Below are positions 63,271 through 64,000 of a stretch of DNA of 64,000 nucleotides, piece by piece. The notes under the pieces were generated by a model, which did no database searches, had not been told where the DNA came from, and saw nothing but the letters and a program-made list of their open reading frames with translations. Position numbers and translations under genes: made by a program. The DNA is taken from NCBI RefSeq assembly GCF_003003175.1, contig NZ_PVTY01000008.1, positions 62,001 through 126,000 on the forward strand, in the 5' to 3' direction. The first letter of the stretch is position 1. Every line of letters starts with the position of its first letter. The DNA comes from Nesterenkonia sandarakina (GTDB lineage Bacteria > Actinomycetota > Actinomycetes > Actinomycetales > Micrococcaceae).

Positions 63271-64000
63271 ATGCAGGCCACACCTGCTCACACAGCCATT
63301 GGTCGAGACCGGCAGCGCGCCAAGATCTTCAGCGCGATCTATGGCGCCTCGGTGGGCCGGAGCGTGGTCTGTCTGCTCGAGGGCACCATCGGCTCCGGCA
63401 AATCCACCCTCGCAGCGGAAGCACGTGCCCGAGCCGCGGCCGCCGGACTGACAATGATCTCAGTCGATGACCTCTCCCTGGGCGGCGGAGTCTTCGTCGC
63501 GTTCAAGGAGCATGGCCCCGGACCGTTCTGCCTCGTCGTCGACGACCTCCACCGCGCGAAGAGTGCAGACCGTGCCGCCCTCGAACAGCTCATCGACCGA
63601 GGGCCGCTGTCGATGAACGCCGGCCCGGCCGTGCTGATCTTGGCCGCTGCTTCGCCCTCCTCGGACGCCTTGACTCGAAGGCTGGCGCGGATGGCTGGAC
63701 GCTCAGGCACTCGAATCACCTTGGACGGACTGAAACGAGCCGACCTGGCGAAGCTCCTGGAGGTGCACGGATTCAGCCCCTCGGATGAGCTGCTGACAGA
63801 CATCCAGTCCCGTTCCTCCGGCAACCCGGGCATCGCGCTGCTCCTGGCCCGGAAGGGCCTCACGTCCACCGTCACCGACCGCTCCTCCGCGTCGCGGGAG
63901 TTCCTTCGACCAGAGATCGAGCAGATGGCTCCGAGCCTTCGCACCTTCCTCGAGGTCCTGGCGCTCGATCCAGGACAGGCTTGTGCAGAGCAGGCCGCCG
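63271..64000 (+). CDS. AAA-type ATPase regulator, probably LuxR/LAL family (5' part)
   Basis: The first 243 codons of a gene that runs off the right edge. Walker A is EGTIGSGKST (about 39-48) and Walker B CLVVDDLHRA (about 88-97), followed by SGNPGIALLLARKG, a sequence typical of the STAND-type ATPase core of MalT/LAL regulators, where a winged-helix and TPR repeats and a C-terminal LuxR HTH would follow. GAGGGG lies about 9 bases before the ATG. The DNA-binding part is outside the window, so the LuxR assignment is an inference. Confidence 0.7.
   Translation, partial: MQATPAHTAIGRDRQRAKIFSAIYGASVGRSVVCLLEGTIGSGKSTLAAEARARAAAAGLTMISVDDLSLGGGVFVAFKEHGPGPFCLVVDDLHRAKSADRAALEQLIDRGPLSMNAGPAVLILAAASPSSDALTRRLARMAGRSGTRITLDGLKRADLAKLLEVHGFSPSDELLTDIQSRSSGNPGIALLLARKGLTSTVTDRSSASREFLRPEIEQMAPSLRTFLEVLALDPGQACAEQAA

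Noticed and set aside
63339-63944. 201-codon minus-strand frame at the right edge
   Set aside because: Opposite a plus-strand frame with Walker A and B motifs; Arg/Ser-rich composition.
1-64000. tRNA, rRNA or prophage/integrase genes that could explain the accessory region
   Set aside because: Intergenic regions were read for cloverleaf or rRNA-like sequence and the frames for recombinase motifs; none was found.

Overview
The window is chromosomal DNA from a high-GC Gram-positive bacterium (Actinobacteria). The core gene order rimP-nusA-ylxR-infB-rbfA-truB-ribF-rpsO-pnp, the cluster dxr-site-2 protease-ispG-GNAT, a three-domain LigD, and many starts preceded by a -10 box only 6-7 nt upstream (leaderless transcripts) all fit a Micrococcales/Micrococcaceae-like organism. 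Genus cannot be fixed from the sequence alone. No rRNA, tRNA, CRISPR array, transposase or integrase was seen.

Layout. 1-3.9 kb: a cut-off serine hydrolase, a membrane protein, a lipoprotein, a DapA-family aldolase, and a divergent HTH/cupin pair. 3.9-14.0 kb: an accessory, partly lower-GC defence and DNA-repair region. Two about 50% identical OGG-fold DNA-glycosylase-like genes bracket an mcrB/mcrC restriction system. They are followed by ligD, a stress-type flavin reductase-like gene, and an overlapping pair of a GIY-YIG/DUF2075 helicase-nuclease and a MazG-like pyrophosphohydrolase. 14.2-32.2 kb: mixed metabolism (DUF2975/HTH/FAD reductase, LuxR regulator/cupin/DUF1304, PPK2, polysaccharide deacetylase, asparaginase, aldehyde dehydrogenase, TspO, epimerase, HNH protein, RecQ, Rieske oxidoreductase, ribokinase). 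32.3-35.7 kb: a complete cst-type persulfide operon (persulfide dioxygenase-rhodanese, rhodanese/DUF2892, TauE/SafE, CstR) with two 16-bp palindromic operators in front. 36-39.4 kb: MFS exporter, small membrane protein, LtrA. 39.8-52.3 kb: the translation/RNA core cluster on the minus strand. 52.3-53.7 kb: a lone AbiEi/DUF559-type gene flanked by 20-bp perfect direct repeats. 53.8-62.6 kb: proS, TauE/SafE, a lipoprotein, GNAT, ispG, site-2 protease, dxr. 62.6-64 kb: GNAT and the start of a large ATPase regulator.

How it works together. The minus-strand core cluster is tightly packed (ATGA overlaps in truB/membrane/membrane/ribF) and ends in strong terminators behind rpsO and pnp. The cst operon is a self-contained sulfide/persulfide detoxification unit whose repressor gene is last. 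The 3.9-14 kb region combines enzymes that act on modified or damaged DNA (OGG-like proteins, McrBC), a nuclease-helicase and a nucleotide pyrophosphatase, and is the best place to look for an undescribed antiviral arrangement. The AbiEi/DUF559 gene between rimP and proS looks like an insertion.
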